A DNA stretch of 64,000 bases from Gammaproteobacteria bacterium (lineage in GTDB: Bacteria > Pseudomonadota > Gammaproteobacteria > Burkholderiales > Rhodocyclaceae). Made by a program: the position numbers and the translations under genes. The stretch covers positions 62,001 through 126,000 of the forward strand of contig JAHJHI010000047.1 in assembly GCA_018824085.1 (NCBI GenBank), read 5' to 3'. Below, in pieces: positions 1 to 8,877 of the stretch. The notes beneath the pieces were generated by a model, which saw only the letters and a list, made by a program, of their open reading frames with translations, searched no databases and was not told the DNA's origin. Numbering within the stretch: position 1 is the first letter of the stretch; the number at the start of each line of letters is the position of its first letter.

Positions 1-870
1 GTCGAACACGGCGGGTTTGCGCCGGCGGCGCGCGCGCTGTCCATGCACAAGTCCAAGCTCAGCCGCCGGGTCGCGCTGCTGGAAGAGCGGCTCGGCGTGC
101 GGCTGATCCAGCGCTCGACCCGGCGCTTCGTGGTGACCGACATCGGCCAGTCCTACTACACGCACTGCGTCGCCATGCTGGTGGAGGCCGACGCGGCGCA
201 GGAGGCGGTCGAACGCTCGCGCGCCGAGCCGCAGGGCATCGTGCGGCTCGCCTGCCCGAGCGCGCTGCTCGACTACCAGGTGGCGGACATGCTGGCGCGC
301 TTCATGGTCGAGTGCCCGCGCGTGCAGCTGCATCTGGAGAGCACGAACCGCCGCGTCGACGTCATCCGCGAAGGTTTCGACCTGGCGATCCGCGTGCGCT
401 TTCCGCCGCTGGAGGACACCGATCTGGTCATGAAGGTGCTCGGTGACAGCACGCAGCGGCTGGTGGCGCATCCGCGCCTGCTGGCCGGGCTCGGCGGGCG
501 CGCCGTGCCGGCCGATCTGGCGCAGCTGCCGAGCGTGGCCTGGGGACCGCCGCAGCCGGCGCACGTGTGGCAACTGGAGGGCCCGGACGGCGCGAGCGCG
601 CAGGTGCATCACACGCCACGCCTCGTCACCGACGGACTGGAAGCGCTGCGCAGCGCGGCGCGCATGGGGGTCGGCGTGGCGCAACTGCCGACCATGATGG
701 TGCGGCGCGACCTCGCCGACGGCTCGCTGGTCGAGGTGCTGCCGCGCTGGGCGCCGCGCAGCGGCATCGCGCACGTGGTGTTCCCGTCGCGGCGCGGCCT
801 GCTGCCGTCGGTGCGCCATCTGGTCGACCACCTCGGCGCCGGATTTGCCGCGCTGGCGCAGGCCGGGTGA
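1..870 (+). CDS. LysR-family transcriptional regulator (5' truncated by window edge)
   Basis: This is a DNA-binding regulator with an N-terminal winged helix-turn-helix and a C-terminal effector-binding domain. The frame is open from the first base, and codons before the Met at 43 read VEHGGFAPAARALS, the usual first helix region of LysR proteins. The true start therefore lies outside the window and Met43 is not the start. The recognition helix region (SKLSRRVALLEERLGVRL) is followed by the typical QRSTRR stretch. The remaining roughly 200 residues match a LysR substrate-binding domain of the CrgA/aromatic-regulator type. The divergent or target gene is not visible, so the inducer is unknown. 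Confidence 0.9.
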   Translation, partial: VEHGGFAPAARALSMHKSKLSRRVALLEERLGVRLIQRSTRRFVVTDIGQSYYTHCVAMLVEADAAQEAVERSRAEPQGIVRLACPSALLDYQVADMLARFMVECPRVQLHLESTNRRVDVIREGFDLAIRVRFPPLEDTDLVMKVLGDSTQRLVAHPRLLAGLGGRAVPADLAQLPSVAWGPPQPAHVWQLEGPDGASAQVHHTPRLVTDGLEALRSAARMGVGVAQLPTMMVRRDLADGSLVEVLPRWAPRSGIAHVVFPSRRGLLPSVRHLVDHLGAGFAALAQAG

Positions 871-950
871 GCCGTCGCCGGCCGCTCCGCACGTCCGGCA
901 TTCACGCGAGCCGGGAACCCGCGGCGCGCCGGCATACTCTGGTGCTTGGG

Positions 951-974
951 CGATCACCGCGTGTGCGGCGATCG
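951..974. repeat. Imperfect hairpin upstream of the TerB-like gene
   Basis: CGATCACCGC (951-960) and GCGGCGATCG (965-974) form a 10-bp inverted repeat with one mismatch around a GTGT loop. It ends about 23 bases before the ATG at 998. It could be an operator or a leader hairpin. There is no T-run, so it is not a typical terminator. Confidence 0.35.
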
Positions 975-997
975 GACACCGATACAGGAAGAACCGC

Positions 998-1468
998 ATG
1001 TTCCGAAATTTCAGGGAGCTGTTCGACAGCTTCATCGACCCCGCTCCGGCGCAATCCGAGGCAGAACTGCAGCACGCGCTGCAGCTTGCGACCGCCGTTC
1101 TGCTGATCGAGGTCATGCGCGCCGATCCGGACATCGACGCCGCCGAGAACGCGGCCGTCGTCGACGCGCTGCGCGCCAAGTTCGACCTCACGCAGGACGA
1201 AGTCACGGCGCTGGTCTCGCGTGCCGGCGACGCGGCGCGCGACGCCTACGACACGCAGCGCTTCACCGCCCAGCTCAACCGTGCCTTCGATCTCGACCGC
1301 AAGGTGCTCGTCATCGAATACATGTGGCAGGTCGCCTATGCCGACGGACGCCTGCACGCGCGCGAGGAGCACCTGATGCGCAAGGTGGCCGACCTGCTCT
1401 ACATCCCGCATGCCGACTACATCACCGCCAAGCTGCGCGCGCGCGACGCCGGTCCGGCGCCAGCCTGA
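998..1468 (+). CDS. TerB-family (tellurite resistance/DjlA-like) protein
   Basis: A 156-residue, acidic, all-helical cytoplasmic protein. Residues about 25-145 resemble the TerB fold: LLIEVMRADPDIDAAE forms the first acidic helix pair, and YADGRLHAREEHLMRK is the repeated second half. TerB domains bind metal through such acidic residues in related proteins, but their cellular role is poorly defined. I chose ATG 998 because AGGAAG lies 7 bases upstream; the frame is open further 5' without a ribosome site. It sits alone between the LysR gene and the pqi operon. Confidence 0.75.
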   Translation: MFRNFRELFDSFIDPAPAQSEAELQHALQLATAVLLIEVMRADPDIDAAENAAVVDALRAKFDLTQDEVTALVSRAGDAARDAYDTQRFTAQLNRAFDLDRKVLVIEYMWQVAYADGRLHAREEHLMRKVADLLYIPHADYITAKLRARDAGPAPA

Positions 1469-1542
1469 GGCGGGACATCGTCCGCGCGCTTGCGCCCTCC
1501 TGTGACGGCCCGCAGAATGTTCCCCATTTCCCGGTCGGTCCC

Positions 1543-2193
1543 ATGCACGCATCCGACGCTTCCCCCACCCTGCCGGCCGAACTGATCGCCTGTCACGAAT
1601 GCGACCTGCTGCAGACCGAACCGCGGCTCGCGCCCGGCGAGACGGCGCGCTGCGCGCGCTGTGACGCCTTCCTCGCGCGCAATCCGCCGGACAGCCTGGA
1701 CCGCACGCTGGCGCTGACGCTGACCGCCGCGGTGCTCTATGTCATCGCCAACGTCTACCCGCTGGTCGGCCTCGACATGCAGGGCCGCTTCGTCGAGGTG
1801 ACGCTGATCGAAGCCGTGCGGGCGCTGTGGCGCGACGGCATGACGCCGGTGGCCGCGCTGGTGTTCGTCACCGCCGTGCTGTTTCCGCTGCTCGAACTGC
1901 TGATGATCCTGCGCGTGCTGCTGCCGCTGCGCTTCGGCCGCACGGCGGCAGCGCAGGGCACGCGCGAGAACCGCTTCTTCCGGCTGGTGCGCGCGGTCAA
2001 GCCCTGGGGCATGGTGGAGGTGTTCCTGCTCGGCATGCTGGTGTCGCTGGTCAAGCTTTCCCATCTCGCCACCGTCATCCTCGGCACCGCGTTCTGGGCC
2101 ACCGCCGGGCTCATACTCGCGCTCACGTTTGCCAGCCGCGCATTCGACACCCGCCTGATGTGGCGCGCACCCGAGACGGGCGACGCACGATGA
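1543..2193 (+). CDS. pqiA: Paraquat-inducible protein A, first half-protein
   Basis: A 216-residue inner-membrane protein of the PqiA family. It begins with a four-cysteine zinc ribbon (CHEC at about 17-20 and CARC at about 37-40), followed by four predicted membrane helices (about 53-75, 100-125, 150-172 and 178-198). In Escherichia coli PqiA is a single protein of two such units; here the two units are separate genes. Its stop overlaps the next start as ATGA, so the two are probably translationally coupled. PqiA works with PqiB and PqiC in an inner-to-outer membrane lipid bridge. Confidence 0.88.
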   Translation: MHASDASPTLPAELIACHECDLLQTEPRLAPGETARCARCDAFLARNPPDSLDRTLALTLTAAVLYVIANVYPLVGLDMQGRFVEVTLIEAVRALWRDGMTPVAALVFVTAVLFPLLELLMILRVLLPLRFGRTAAAQGTRENRFFRLVRAVKPWGMVEVFLLGMLVSLVKLSHLATVILGTAFWATAGLILALTFASRAFDTRLMWRAPETGDAR

Positions 2194-2858
2194 GCCACCG
2201 CCCGGCAGGCGCCCCGCAACTGACCGCGCGCGAAGCCGGCCTGATGAGCTGTCACGTGTGCGGCCAGCTCGCGCGCACGCCGTCCGGGGCACACGCGCTG
2301 CTGCGCTGCCCGCGCTGCGACACGCCGATGCACATGCGCAAGCCGGCCAGCGTGTCGGCCACCTGGGCGCTCGTGCTGGCGGCCGCCATCCTGTTCATCC
2401 CGGCCAACCTGCTGCCGGTCATGACGACCACGTCGCTGCTCGGCAGCCAGCAGGACACCATCATGAGCGGCGTCGTCTTCCTCTGGCAGTCCGGCTCATG
2501 GCCGCTCGCCACCGTGGTGTTCTTCGCCAGCATCATGGTGCCGCTGCTGAAGATCCTCGCGCTGATCCATCTCGCCGCGTCGGTACAGCGACGCTCGCGC
2601 CACCGCTTGCGCCAGCGCACGCGACTGTTCCGCCTGGTCGAATTCGTCGGCCGCTGGTCCATGCTGGACATCTATGTCATCACCATGCTGGTCGCGCTGG
2701 TCCATTTCCAGGGGCTGGCGACCATCCACGCCGGGCCGGGCGCCGTCGCGTTCGGCGCCGTTGTGGTACTCACCATGTTCGCCTCCATGAGCTTCGACCC
2801 GCGGCTGATCTGGGACCCCCTCGCCGACGGGCGCGCCGCCACCGCCGACCATCCATGA
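2190..2858 (+). CDS. pqiA: Paraquat-inducible protein A, second half-protein
   Basis: A 222-residue paralogue of the preceding gene with the same plan: a zinc ribbon (CHVC about 21-24, CPRC about 40-43), then four hydrophobic helices. The motif PANLLPVM in the first helix is typical of PqiA. It overlaps the preceding gene and pqiB by 4 bases each (ATGA). The two half-proteins presumably form the equivalent of full-length PqiA as the membrane anchor for the PqiB channel; this pairing is inferred from gene order. Confidence 0.88.
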   Translation: MSHRPAGAPQLTAREAGLMSCHVCGQLARTPSGAHALLRCPRCDTPMHMRKPASVSATWALVLAAAILFIPANLLPVMTTTSLLGSQQDTIMSGVVFLWQSGSWPLATVVFFASIMVPLLKILALIHLAASVQRRSRHRLRQRTRLFRLVEFVGRWSMLDIYVITMLVALVHFQGLATIHAGPGAVAFGAVVVLTMFASMSFDPRLIWDPLADGRAATADHP

Positions 2859-4486
2859 CAGAACCGTCACTGCCCACCGCCACCGTCAGCCCGCCGCGCC
2901 GCTTCCGCATTCCGCTGGTGTGGATCATCCCGCTCGTCGCGGCGCTGATCGGCGCGTTTCTCGCGGTGCGCACCTGGTACGAACAGGGACCGCTCATCAC
3001 CATCCGTTTCGACACCGGCGCCGGCCTCGAACCGGGCAAGACGCGCATCAAGTACAAGGCGGTGGATGTCGGCCAGATCACGTCGGTCGCGCTCGCCGAC
3101 GACGGCAAGCACGTCATCGCGAGCGCCCGGCTGGCACGCGAGGCCGGCGCGCTGCTGGTCGAGGACACGCGCTTCTGGGTGGTCAGCGCGCGCGTGTCGG
3201 GCAGCGCCGTGTCCGGACTGGAAACGCTGCTGTCAGGCACCTATGTCGGCATGGATGCCGGAAAATCCGGCACCGCCAGCCGCGCCTTCGTCGCGCTCGA
3301 TCAGGCGCCCGTCATCACCTTCGACGAACCGGGACGCACCTTCACGCTGCACGCGCAGTCTCTCGGATCGGTCGACGTCGGCACGCCGGTCTATTTCCGG
3401 CGCATCCCGACCGGCCAGGTCACGCGCTACCAGCTCGACGACAGCGGCACCCACCTCGACATCGACGTGTTCATCAAGTCGCCGTACGACCGTTTCGTCA
3501 CGCCCGACACGCGCTTCTGGAACGCCAGCGGCATCGACGTGAAGCTCGGCGCCGACGGCGTGCAGCTCAATACCGAATCGCTCACCTCCATCGTCACCGG
3601 CGGCCTCGCCTTCGTCACGCCGGACGGCACGCGCGACGAGCCGGCGCCGGAGCGGCACGACTTCCAGCTGTTCGCCACGCGCGCCGAAGCGCTGCGCCAG
3701 CCCAACGCCACGGTGCAGACCTATCTGCTGCGCTTCACCGAATCGGTGCGCGGGCTGTCGCCGGGCGCGCCGGTCGACTTCCGCGGCATCCAGGTGGGCG
3801 AAGTCAGCGCCATCCGCCCCGACCTCAACGAGGACAGTGGCGAACTCGGCCTGCTGGTGGAAGTGTCGGTATTCCCCGACCGCATGCAGCCGGGCGCGCC
3901 GGACGGCACCGACACGATCGACGCGCGCTTTCGCACCTTCATCGACAAGCTCATCGCGCGCGGCCTGCGCGCGCAGCTGCGCAACGCAAACCTCGTCACC
4001 GGCCAGCTCTACGTGGCGCTCGACTTCTTCCCGGATGCGCAGCCCGGCAGCATCGCCTGGGCGCAGACGCCGCCACGGCTGCCGACGCAGCGCGGCAGTC
4101 TGGACCAGCTGCAGGAGACGCTCTTGCGCATCGTCGCCAAGCTGGACCGGCTGCCGCTGGAAGACATCAGCCGCGACGCACGCACCGCCATCAACAGCCT
4201 GACGCGCGCCGTCGGCGAGGCGGAAACGCTGTTCAGACGCATCGACACGCTGGCCGACGGCGAGCTGCGCGACACGCTGGTCGAAGCGCGCGGCACGCTG
4301 TCGGACACGCGGTCCGCCATCGCCGACACGCGCCGGCTGCTGGCCAGCGACGCGCCGCTGCAGCAGGACCTGCGTGACAGCCTGCAGGAAATGTCGCGCG
4401 CGGCGCAGGCCCTGCGCAACCTCGCCGACACGCTGGAGCGGCATCCGGAAGCGCTGCTGCGCGGCAAACCCGAGGACACTCCGTGA
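2855..4486 (+). CDS. pqiB: MlaD/MCE-domain lipid-transport protein PqiB
   Basis: 543 residues, very close to the usual PqiB length. One membrane helix at about residues 20-41 (PLVWIIPLVAALIGAFLAV) anchors the protein in the inner membrane. Three successive MCE domains follow, each starting with a pattern such as ITIRFDTGAGLEPG or APVDFRGIQVGEVS. The helical C-terminus (about 440-530) would form the long needle tip. By analogy with E. coli PqiB, hexamers would make a periplasm-spanning hydrophobic tunnel for phospholipids. It is fourth in the same-strand run and overlaps both neighbours. Confidence 0.92.
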   Translation: MTEPSLPTATVSPPRRFRIPLVWIIPLVAALIGAFLAVRTWYEQGPLITIRFDTGAGLEPGKTRIKYKAVDVGQITSVALADDGKHVIASARLAREAGALLVEDTRFWVVSARVSGSAVSGLETLLSGTYVGMDAGKSGTASRAFVALDQAPVITFDEPGRTFTLHAQSLGSVDVGTPVYFRRIPTGQVTRYQLDDSGTHLDIDVFIKSPYDRFVTPDTRFWNASGIDVKLGADGVQLNTESLTSIVTGGLAFVTPDGTRDEPAPERHDFQLFATRAEALRQPNATVQTYLLRFTESVRGLSPGAPVDFRGIQVGEVSAIRPDLNEDSGELGLLVEVSVFPDRMQPGAPDGTDTIDARFRTFIDKLIARGLRAQLRNANLVTGQLYVALDFFPDAQPGSIAWAQTPPRLPTQRGSLDQLQETLLRIVAKLDRLPLEDISRDARTAINSLTRAVGEAETLFRRIDTLADGELRDTLVEARGTLSDTRSAIADTRRLLASDAPLQQDLRDSLQEMSRAAQALRNLADTLERHPEALLRGKPEDTP

Positions 4487-5082
4487 CGCAACGCCCGACC
4501 TTCCCCGCGCCGGCGCGCGCCTTCGCCGCCGGCCTGCTGTGCGCGCTGCTCGCCGCATGCGCCGGCTCGCCGCCGGCCCGCCACTACACGCTCGGCCCGC
4601 TGCCGGCCGCCGCCGCCGCCGCCGTCACTGATGACCGCAGCCTGGTGGTCGGTCCGGTCACGCTGCCGGCCGCGATCGACCGCCTGCAGATGGTGCGCAT
4701 CACCGACGGCCCACGCGCCGACATTTCGGACAGCCACCGCTGGGCCGGCCGGCTGAAGACCGAAATCGCGCTGCGCCTGGCCGGCGACATCGCGCGCGAG
4801 TCCGGCCTCGGCCGGGTCGTCGCGTGGCCGCAGGCCAGCATTGTCGACCCGGACATGACGGTGCGCATCGACGTGCAGCGCTTCGACGCCGAAGGCTTCC
4901 AACGGGTCACGCTGGAAGCCGTATGGACGCTGCGGCGCGCCGGACAGGATGTCGGCGGCGCGCGCTTCATGGCCAGCGAGGCACCGGCGGCGGCCAGCTA
5001 CGACGCGCTGGCCGCCGCTCACGGCCGGCTGGTCGATGCCCTCGCGCGCGACATCGTCCGTGCGCTGCCGCCCGCGCGCTGA
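4483..5082 (+). CDS. pqiC: PqiC-type outer-membrane lipoprotein (DUF330)
   Basis: 199 residues starting at GTG 4483, which overlaps the pqiB stop as GTGA. The signal peptide ends in a lipobox, LLAAC, at about residue 25, followed by the family pattern HYTLGPLP. PqiC/YmbA lipoproteins sit on the inner face of the outer membrane and dock the PqiB needle. With this gene the operon has all three Pqi components. Confidence 0.9.
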   Translation: MTQRPTFPAPARAFAAGLLCALLAACAGSPPARHYTLGPLPAAAAAAVTDDRSLVVGPVTLPAAIDRLQMVRITDGPRADISDSHRWAGRLKTEIALRLAGDIARESGLGRVVAWPQASIVDPDMTVRIDVQRFDAEGFQRVTLEAVWTLRRAGQDVGGARFMASEAPAAASYDALAAAHGRLVDALARDIVRALPPAR

Positions 5083-5165
5083 TCCGCCCGCGCGACGTCG
5101 CACTGCGGTTCCGCCATCGGCGTGCATCGGGTACGCTGCGCCGCTTGCCGCAGCCGCATCACGTC

Positions 5166-7118
5166 ATGACCGATCCGTCCCCCGCCGCCGTCCCTGCCGC
5201 CGTCCCGCGCGTGCTGTCCGTCATCCCGCCGATGACGCAGCTCAACACGCCCTACCCGTCGGCGCCCTACCTGACCGGCTTCCTGCGCCAGCACGGCGTG
5301 CACGCGGTTCAGGAAGACCTCGCGCTGGCGCTGGTGCTGCAGCTGCTGTCACCGGACGGATTGACCGCGTTGCGCGCCCGCGTCGACGCGCTGGCGCCGC
5401 GTGACCGCACGCTCGGCATCGACAGCTTTTCGGAACAGTTCGACCGCTACAGGGCGACGATGGCGCCGACGCTGGCCTTCCTGCAGGGGCGCGACCCGAC
5501 GCTGGCGCACCGCATCGCCAGCCGCGGCTTCCTGCCCGAGGGGCCGCGCTTCGCGTCGCTCGACGTCTACATCGACCCGGACGGCGGCGATCCGCTGGGC
5601 TGGGCCTTCGGCGCGCTGGGCGTGCAGGACCGCGCGCGCCATTTCGCGACGCTCTATCTGAACGACCTTGCCGACGTGCTGCGCGAGGCGGTCGACGCGC
5701 GCTTCGAATTCGTGCGCTACGGCGAGTCGCTGGCGCAGAGCCAGCCGACCTTCGACCCGCTCGCCGACGCGCTGGCCGCGCCGCTGAACCTCGTCGACGC
5801 CACGCTGCGCACGCTCACGCTGGCGGCCATCGCACGCCACGCGCCGCGCGTGGTGCTGGTGTCGGTGCCCTTCCCCGGCGCGGTGTACGCGGCCTTCCGC
5901 ATCGCGCAGGCGATCCGCGAACACGACGCGTCCATCGTCACCGTGCTCGGCGGCGGCTTCGTCAATACCGAACTGCGCGAGCTGAACGACGCGCGCGTGT
6001 TCGACTACTTCGACTACGTGACGCTGGACGCCGGCGAGCGCCCGCTGCTCGCGCTGCTCGAGCACATCGCCGGCCGGCGCTCGCAGCAGCGGCTGGTGCG
6101 CACCTTCCTGCGCACGCACGACGACGACGGTCGCGCCGTCGTGAAGTACATGAACTTCGCCGAAGCCGACGTGCCGTTCAGCGAGGTCGGCACGCCGACC
6201 TGGGACGGCCTGCCGCTGGACCGCTACCTGTCGCTGCTCGACATGCTCAACCCGATGCACCGCCTGTGGTCCGACGGGCGCTGGAACAAGCTCACCGTCG
6301 CGCATGGCTGCTACTGGAAGAAGTGCAGCTTCTGCGACGTGAGCCTGGACTACATCTCGCGCTATGACGCGGCGAGCGCGGAAACACTGGTCGGGCGCAT
6401 CGAAACCATCGTGCGCGAAACCGGCCAGACCGGCTTTCACTTCGTCGACGAGGCGGCACCGCCGAAGTCGCTGCGCGCGCTGGCCGCCGAACTGAAGCGG
6501 CGCGACATCGCCATCTCTTGGTGGGGCAATATCCGCTTCGAGAAGTCATTCACGCCCGAGCTGTGCCTGGAGCTTGCGGACAGTGGCTGCATCGCCATTT
6601 CCGGCGGGCTGGAAGTGGCGTCCGACCGGCTGCTCAAGCTGATGAAGAAGGGCGTGTCCGTAGAACAGGTCGCGCGCGTGACCAAGGGCTTCGCCGACGC
6701 CGGCATCCTGGTGCACGCCTACCTGATGTACGGCTTTCCGACACAGACGGTGCAGGACACCGTCGACGCGCTGGAATACGTGCGCCAGCTGTTCGAAGCA
6801 GGCTGCATCCAGTCCGGCTTCTTCCACCGCTTCGCCTGTACCGTGCATTCACCGGTCGGCATGAATCCGGCCGAATACGGCGTGACGCTGCAGCCCTTGC
6901 CGCCGGTCAGTTTCGCGAAGAACGACGTCGGTTTCGTGGACCCGGTCGGCACCGATCACGACGCGCTGGGCCGCGCACTGAACAAGGCGCTGTACAACTT
7001 CATGCACGGCATCGGACTGGACGAGGACGTGCGTGGCTGGTTTGCCGGGCGCGCACCGAAGCCGCGCGTGGCGCGCCATTTCATCGAGCGCGCACTCGAC
7101 GGCGGCGCACGCCGATGA
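5166..7118 (+). CDS. B12-binding-domain radical SAM protein
   Basis: 650 residues. The N-terminal 340 or so resemble a cobalamin-binding Rossmann domain (PPMTQLNTPYPSAPYLTGFL near the start; VVLVSVPFPGAVYAAF and VTVLGGGFVNTELREL in the middle). The radical SAM domain starts at about 375. The cluster cysteines are C382, C387 and C390 (GCYWKKCSFC), a CX4CX2C spacing instead of the usual CX3CX2C. Later motifs include FVDEAAPP, ISGGLEVASDRLL and VHAYLMYGFPTQT, typical of SAM barrels. No substrate can be read from the sequence. It overlaps the VOC gene by 4 bases and probably forms an operon through 8228. Confidence 0.85.
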   Translation: MTDPSPAAVPAAVPRVLSVIPPMTQLNTPYPSAPYLTGFLRQHGVHAVQEDLALALVLQLLSPDGLTALRARVDALAPRDRTLGIDSFSEQFDRYRATMAPTLAFLQGRDPTLAHRIASRGFLPEGPRFASLDVYIDPDGGDPLGWAFGALGVQDRARHFATLYLNDLADVLREAVDARFEFVRYGESLAQSQPTFDPLADALAAPLNLVDATLRTLTLAAIARHAPRVVLVSVPFPGAVYAAFRIAQAIREHDASIVTVLGGGFVNTELRELNDARVFDYFDYVTLDAGERPLLALLEHIAGRRSQQRLVRTFLRTHDDDGRAVVKYMNFAEADVPFSEVGTPTWDGLPLDRYLSLLDMLNPMHRLWSDGRWNKLTVAHGCYWKKCSFCDVSLDYISRYDAASAETLVGRIETIVRETGQTGFHFVDEAAPPKSLRALAAELKRRDIAISWWGNIRFEKSFTPELCLELADSGCIAISGGLEVASDRLLKLMKKGVSVEQVARVTKGFADAGILVHAYLMYGFPTQTVQDTVDALEYVRQLFEAGCIQSGFFHRFACTVHSPVGMNPAEYGVTLQPLPPVSFAKNDVGFVDPVGTDHDALGRALNKALYNFMHGIGLDEDVRGWFAGRAPKPRVARHFIERALDGGARR

Positions 7119-7504
7119 ACCGCTCCGTCACGCTGGTCACGCTGCTGGTGCATGACTGCGACGCCGCGATCGACTTCTTCGTCCGTGCGCTGCGCTTCCG
7201 GCTCATCGAGGACACTGCGTCCGGGCAAGGCAAGCGCCGCGTGGTCGTCGCGCCGCCGGGCGAGGACGGCGCCGCGCTGCTGCTCTCCCGCGCCAGCACG
7301 CCGGCCCAGGCCGAACTGGTCGGCCGGCAGGCGGCGGACCGCGTGTTCCTGTTCCTGGAAAGCACCGATTTCTGGCTCGACCACCGGCACATGCTGGCGC
7401 ATGGCGTTGCCTTCGCCGAAGCCCCGCGCGAGGAGCCCTGGGGCACCGTCGCGGTATTCACCGACCTGTGCGGCAACAGGTGGGACCTGCTGCAGCGCAG
7501 CTGA
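7115..7504 (+). CDS. VOC (glyoxalase/bleomycin-resistance) family protein
   Basis: A 129-residue single-domain protein with the paired beta-alpha-beta-beta-beta layout of the vicinal oxygen chelate fold. It begins with VTLLVHDCDAAIDFFVRALRF, the classic first module, and ends with WGTVAVFTDLCGNRWDLLQ, where the acidic metal ligand is often near the GN turn. The substrate is unknown. The start overlaps the radical SAM stop (ATGA), suggesting a common pathway, although VOC proteins also occur as passengers. Confidence 0.8.
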   Translation: MNRSVTLVTLLVHDCDAAIDFFVRALRFRLIEDTASGQGKRRVVVAPPGEDGAALLLSRASTPAQAELVGRQAADRVFLFLESTDFWLDHRHMLAHGVAFAEAPREEPWGTVAVFTDLCGNRWDLLQRS

Positions 7505-7523
7505 ACCGACGGAAGGCACCCCC

Positions 7524-8228
7524 ATGCACAGCCGCCACCAGCTGCGGGAAACGGACTTCGTCATCACCGGGCACCACACGGGCACCGGGCCATTGCGCAT
7601 CGGCGCCGCGACCGGCCGCGTGCTGGTCGTCGCGCCTGACGCCAACGCCGACCTGGCGTTCGCGGCACCGATCATCCTCGCGCTGACGCACGCCTTCTAC
7701 GCGCGCCCGGCCGCGCAGGCCGACGGGTTCTTCGACTATCCGCCGCATTTCGTCGTCGGCGGCGACGCAGCGGCCTCGGCACCGCGGCTGCTCGGGCCGT
7801 GCCACCGGCGCCCGTGGAGCGACGCCTGGTGCTGGCTGGACGTGTGGCCAACGACCCATCACGCCGTGGCCGCGCCGTCACCGGACGCCATGCTGCAGGC
7901 TGCGCTGATGCTGGAGCCGGCCGTGCTGCTGTGGCCACGGAGGCTGCCGTATCCGGCGCCCGGCACCACGCCGGACGAACTGGATGCGCTGCCGCTGTTG
8001 CGCGCCCGCCTGCGCGAGGTGCTGCTTTACGGCCCGGCGCAGAACGGGCACGGCGACTGGACCATCGCGCTGCGAGACGGCGCTCTGCGGCTCGCGCAGG
8101 AGGCGCAGGCCCGACTGCCGGACACGCCTGCCGGCCGGAACGCCGGCATTGCGCCAGCCACGTACCGCGCCGTCGACCGCGACGACTTCCTGCGGAGCGC
8201 ATCCGGTCCCGGCGGCGTCAGGGCTTGA
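7524..8228 (+). CDS. Hypothetical protein in the radical SAM operon
   Basis: 234 residues, not recognised. There is no signal peptide or membrane helix. The N-terminal half (about 10-75) has alternating hydrophobic strands (GRVLVVAPDANADLAFAAPIIL). The middle is rich in Trp and His (WSDAWCWLDVWPTTHH at about 107-122), and the C-terminus is charged. It starts 19 bases after the VOC gene with a GGAAGG ribosome site 8 bases upstream, so it is probably the third gene of that operon. Its 3' end overlaps the convergent DsrE-like gene by 11 bases. Confidence 0.6.
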   Translation: MHSRHQLRETDFVITGHHTGTGPLRIGAATGRVLVVAPDANADLAFAAPIILALTHAFYARPAAQADGFFDYPPHFVVGGDAAASAPRLLGPCHRRPWSDAWCWLDVWPTTHHAVAAPSPDAMLQAALMLEPAVLLWPRRLPYPAPGTTPDELDALPLLRARLREVLLYGPAQNGHGDWTIALRDGALRLAQEAQARLPDTPAGRNAGIAPATYRAVDRDDFLRSASGPGGVRA

Positions 8229-8649
8229 TGTAGGCGTAGCCCTCTCGTGACTGCAACTGGCCGATGCGCGCCACGCCGGACGGCGTGAAGTCCGCGTCGA
8301 GCACGAACTTGTCCTTGCCGATGTTGCGATTCTTCAACGTGATTTCGCACACTTCAAAACGCACGCCGCGCGCCTTCAGCGCGGACACCAGCGACGCGTA
8401 GTCGATGTCCGGGTTCTTCTCGTCGCGGGCGCCCTCCATCAGGAAATCCACCCCGTCGGCGTGCGCGACAACGACGATCTTCGTCTGCGGTGCCGCGTCG
8501 AGATGGTTGCGCATGTTGCGCAGGCCCTTGGTCGCCTGCGTCCGGGCGTCGTCGATGTGATAGACGACTCGGTCCTCCGCGCGGGCGGCTCCAGAAAACG
8601 CGCTCAGCGTGCACGCAACGGCAAGCAGCATGGCTCCGAACAGTTTCAT
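8218..8649 (-). CDS. Exported DsrE-family protein
   Basis: 143 residues with a clear signal peptide (MKLFGAMLLAVACTLSAFSGAARA, cleavage about residue 24). The mature part has the DsrE/YchN-like alternating fold: VVYHIDDARTQATKGLRNM, then KIVVVAHADGVDFLM, then YASLVSALKARGVRFEVCEITL, with one Cys near the end of the last strand. Exported DsrE proteins of this type are common next to sulfur or redox genes, but their function is not settled. An AGGAG site precedes the ATG by 6 bases. It is transcribed alone, convergent with the operon to its left. Confidence 0.78.
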   Translation of the reverse strand: MKLFGAMLLAVACTLSAFSGAARAEDRVVYHIDDARTQATKGLRNMRNHLDAAPQTKIVVVAHADGVDFLMEGARDEKNPDIDYASLVSALKARGVRFEVCEITLKNRNIGKDKFVLDADFTPSGVARIGQLQSREGYAYIKP

Positions 8650-8877
8650 TTCACGGCTCCTCTTGGTGTCCCGGACCGGATTGCCCGGGGTTTTCGTCAC
8701 ATACGGACGACATGGAAAAAGCGTATGTTGCTGTACTGGACCGCGCGAACCACCGGCTGCCGGCCCGGATCGAACATGCGCAACCCGCAACGCGCCCGTT
8801 GCGCCGGACACGACGGTCGCACATGCCGCCGCCGGCCCGCCACCGCGGTGCGCAATTGTCCCGGAAAGGACCCGCCC

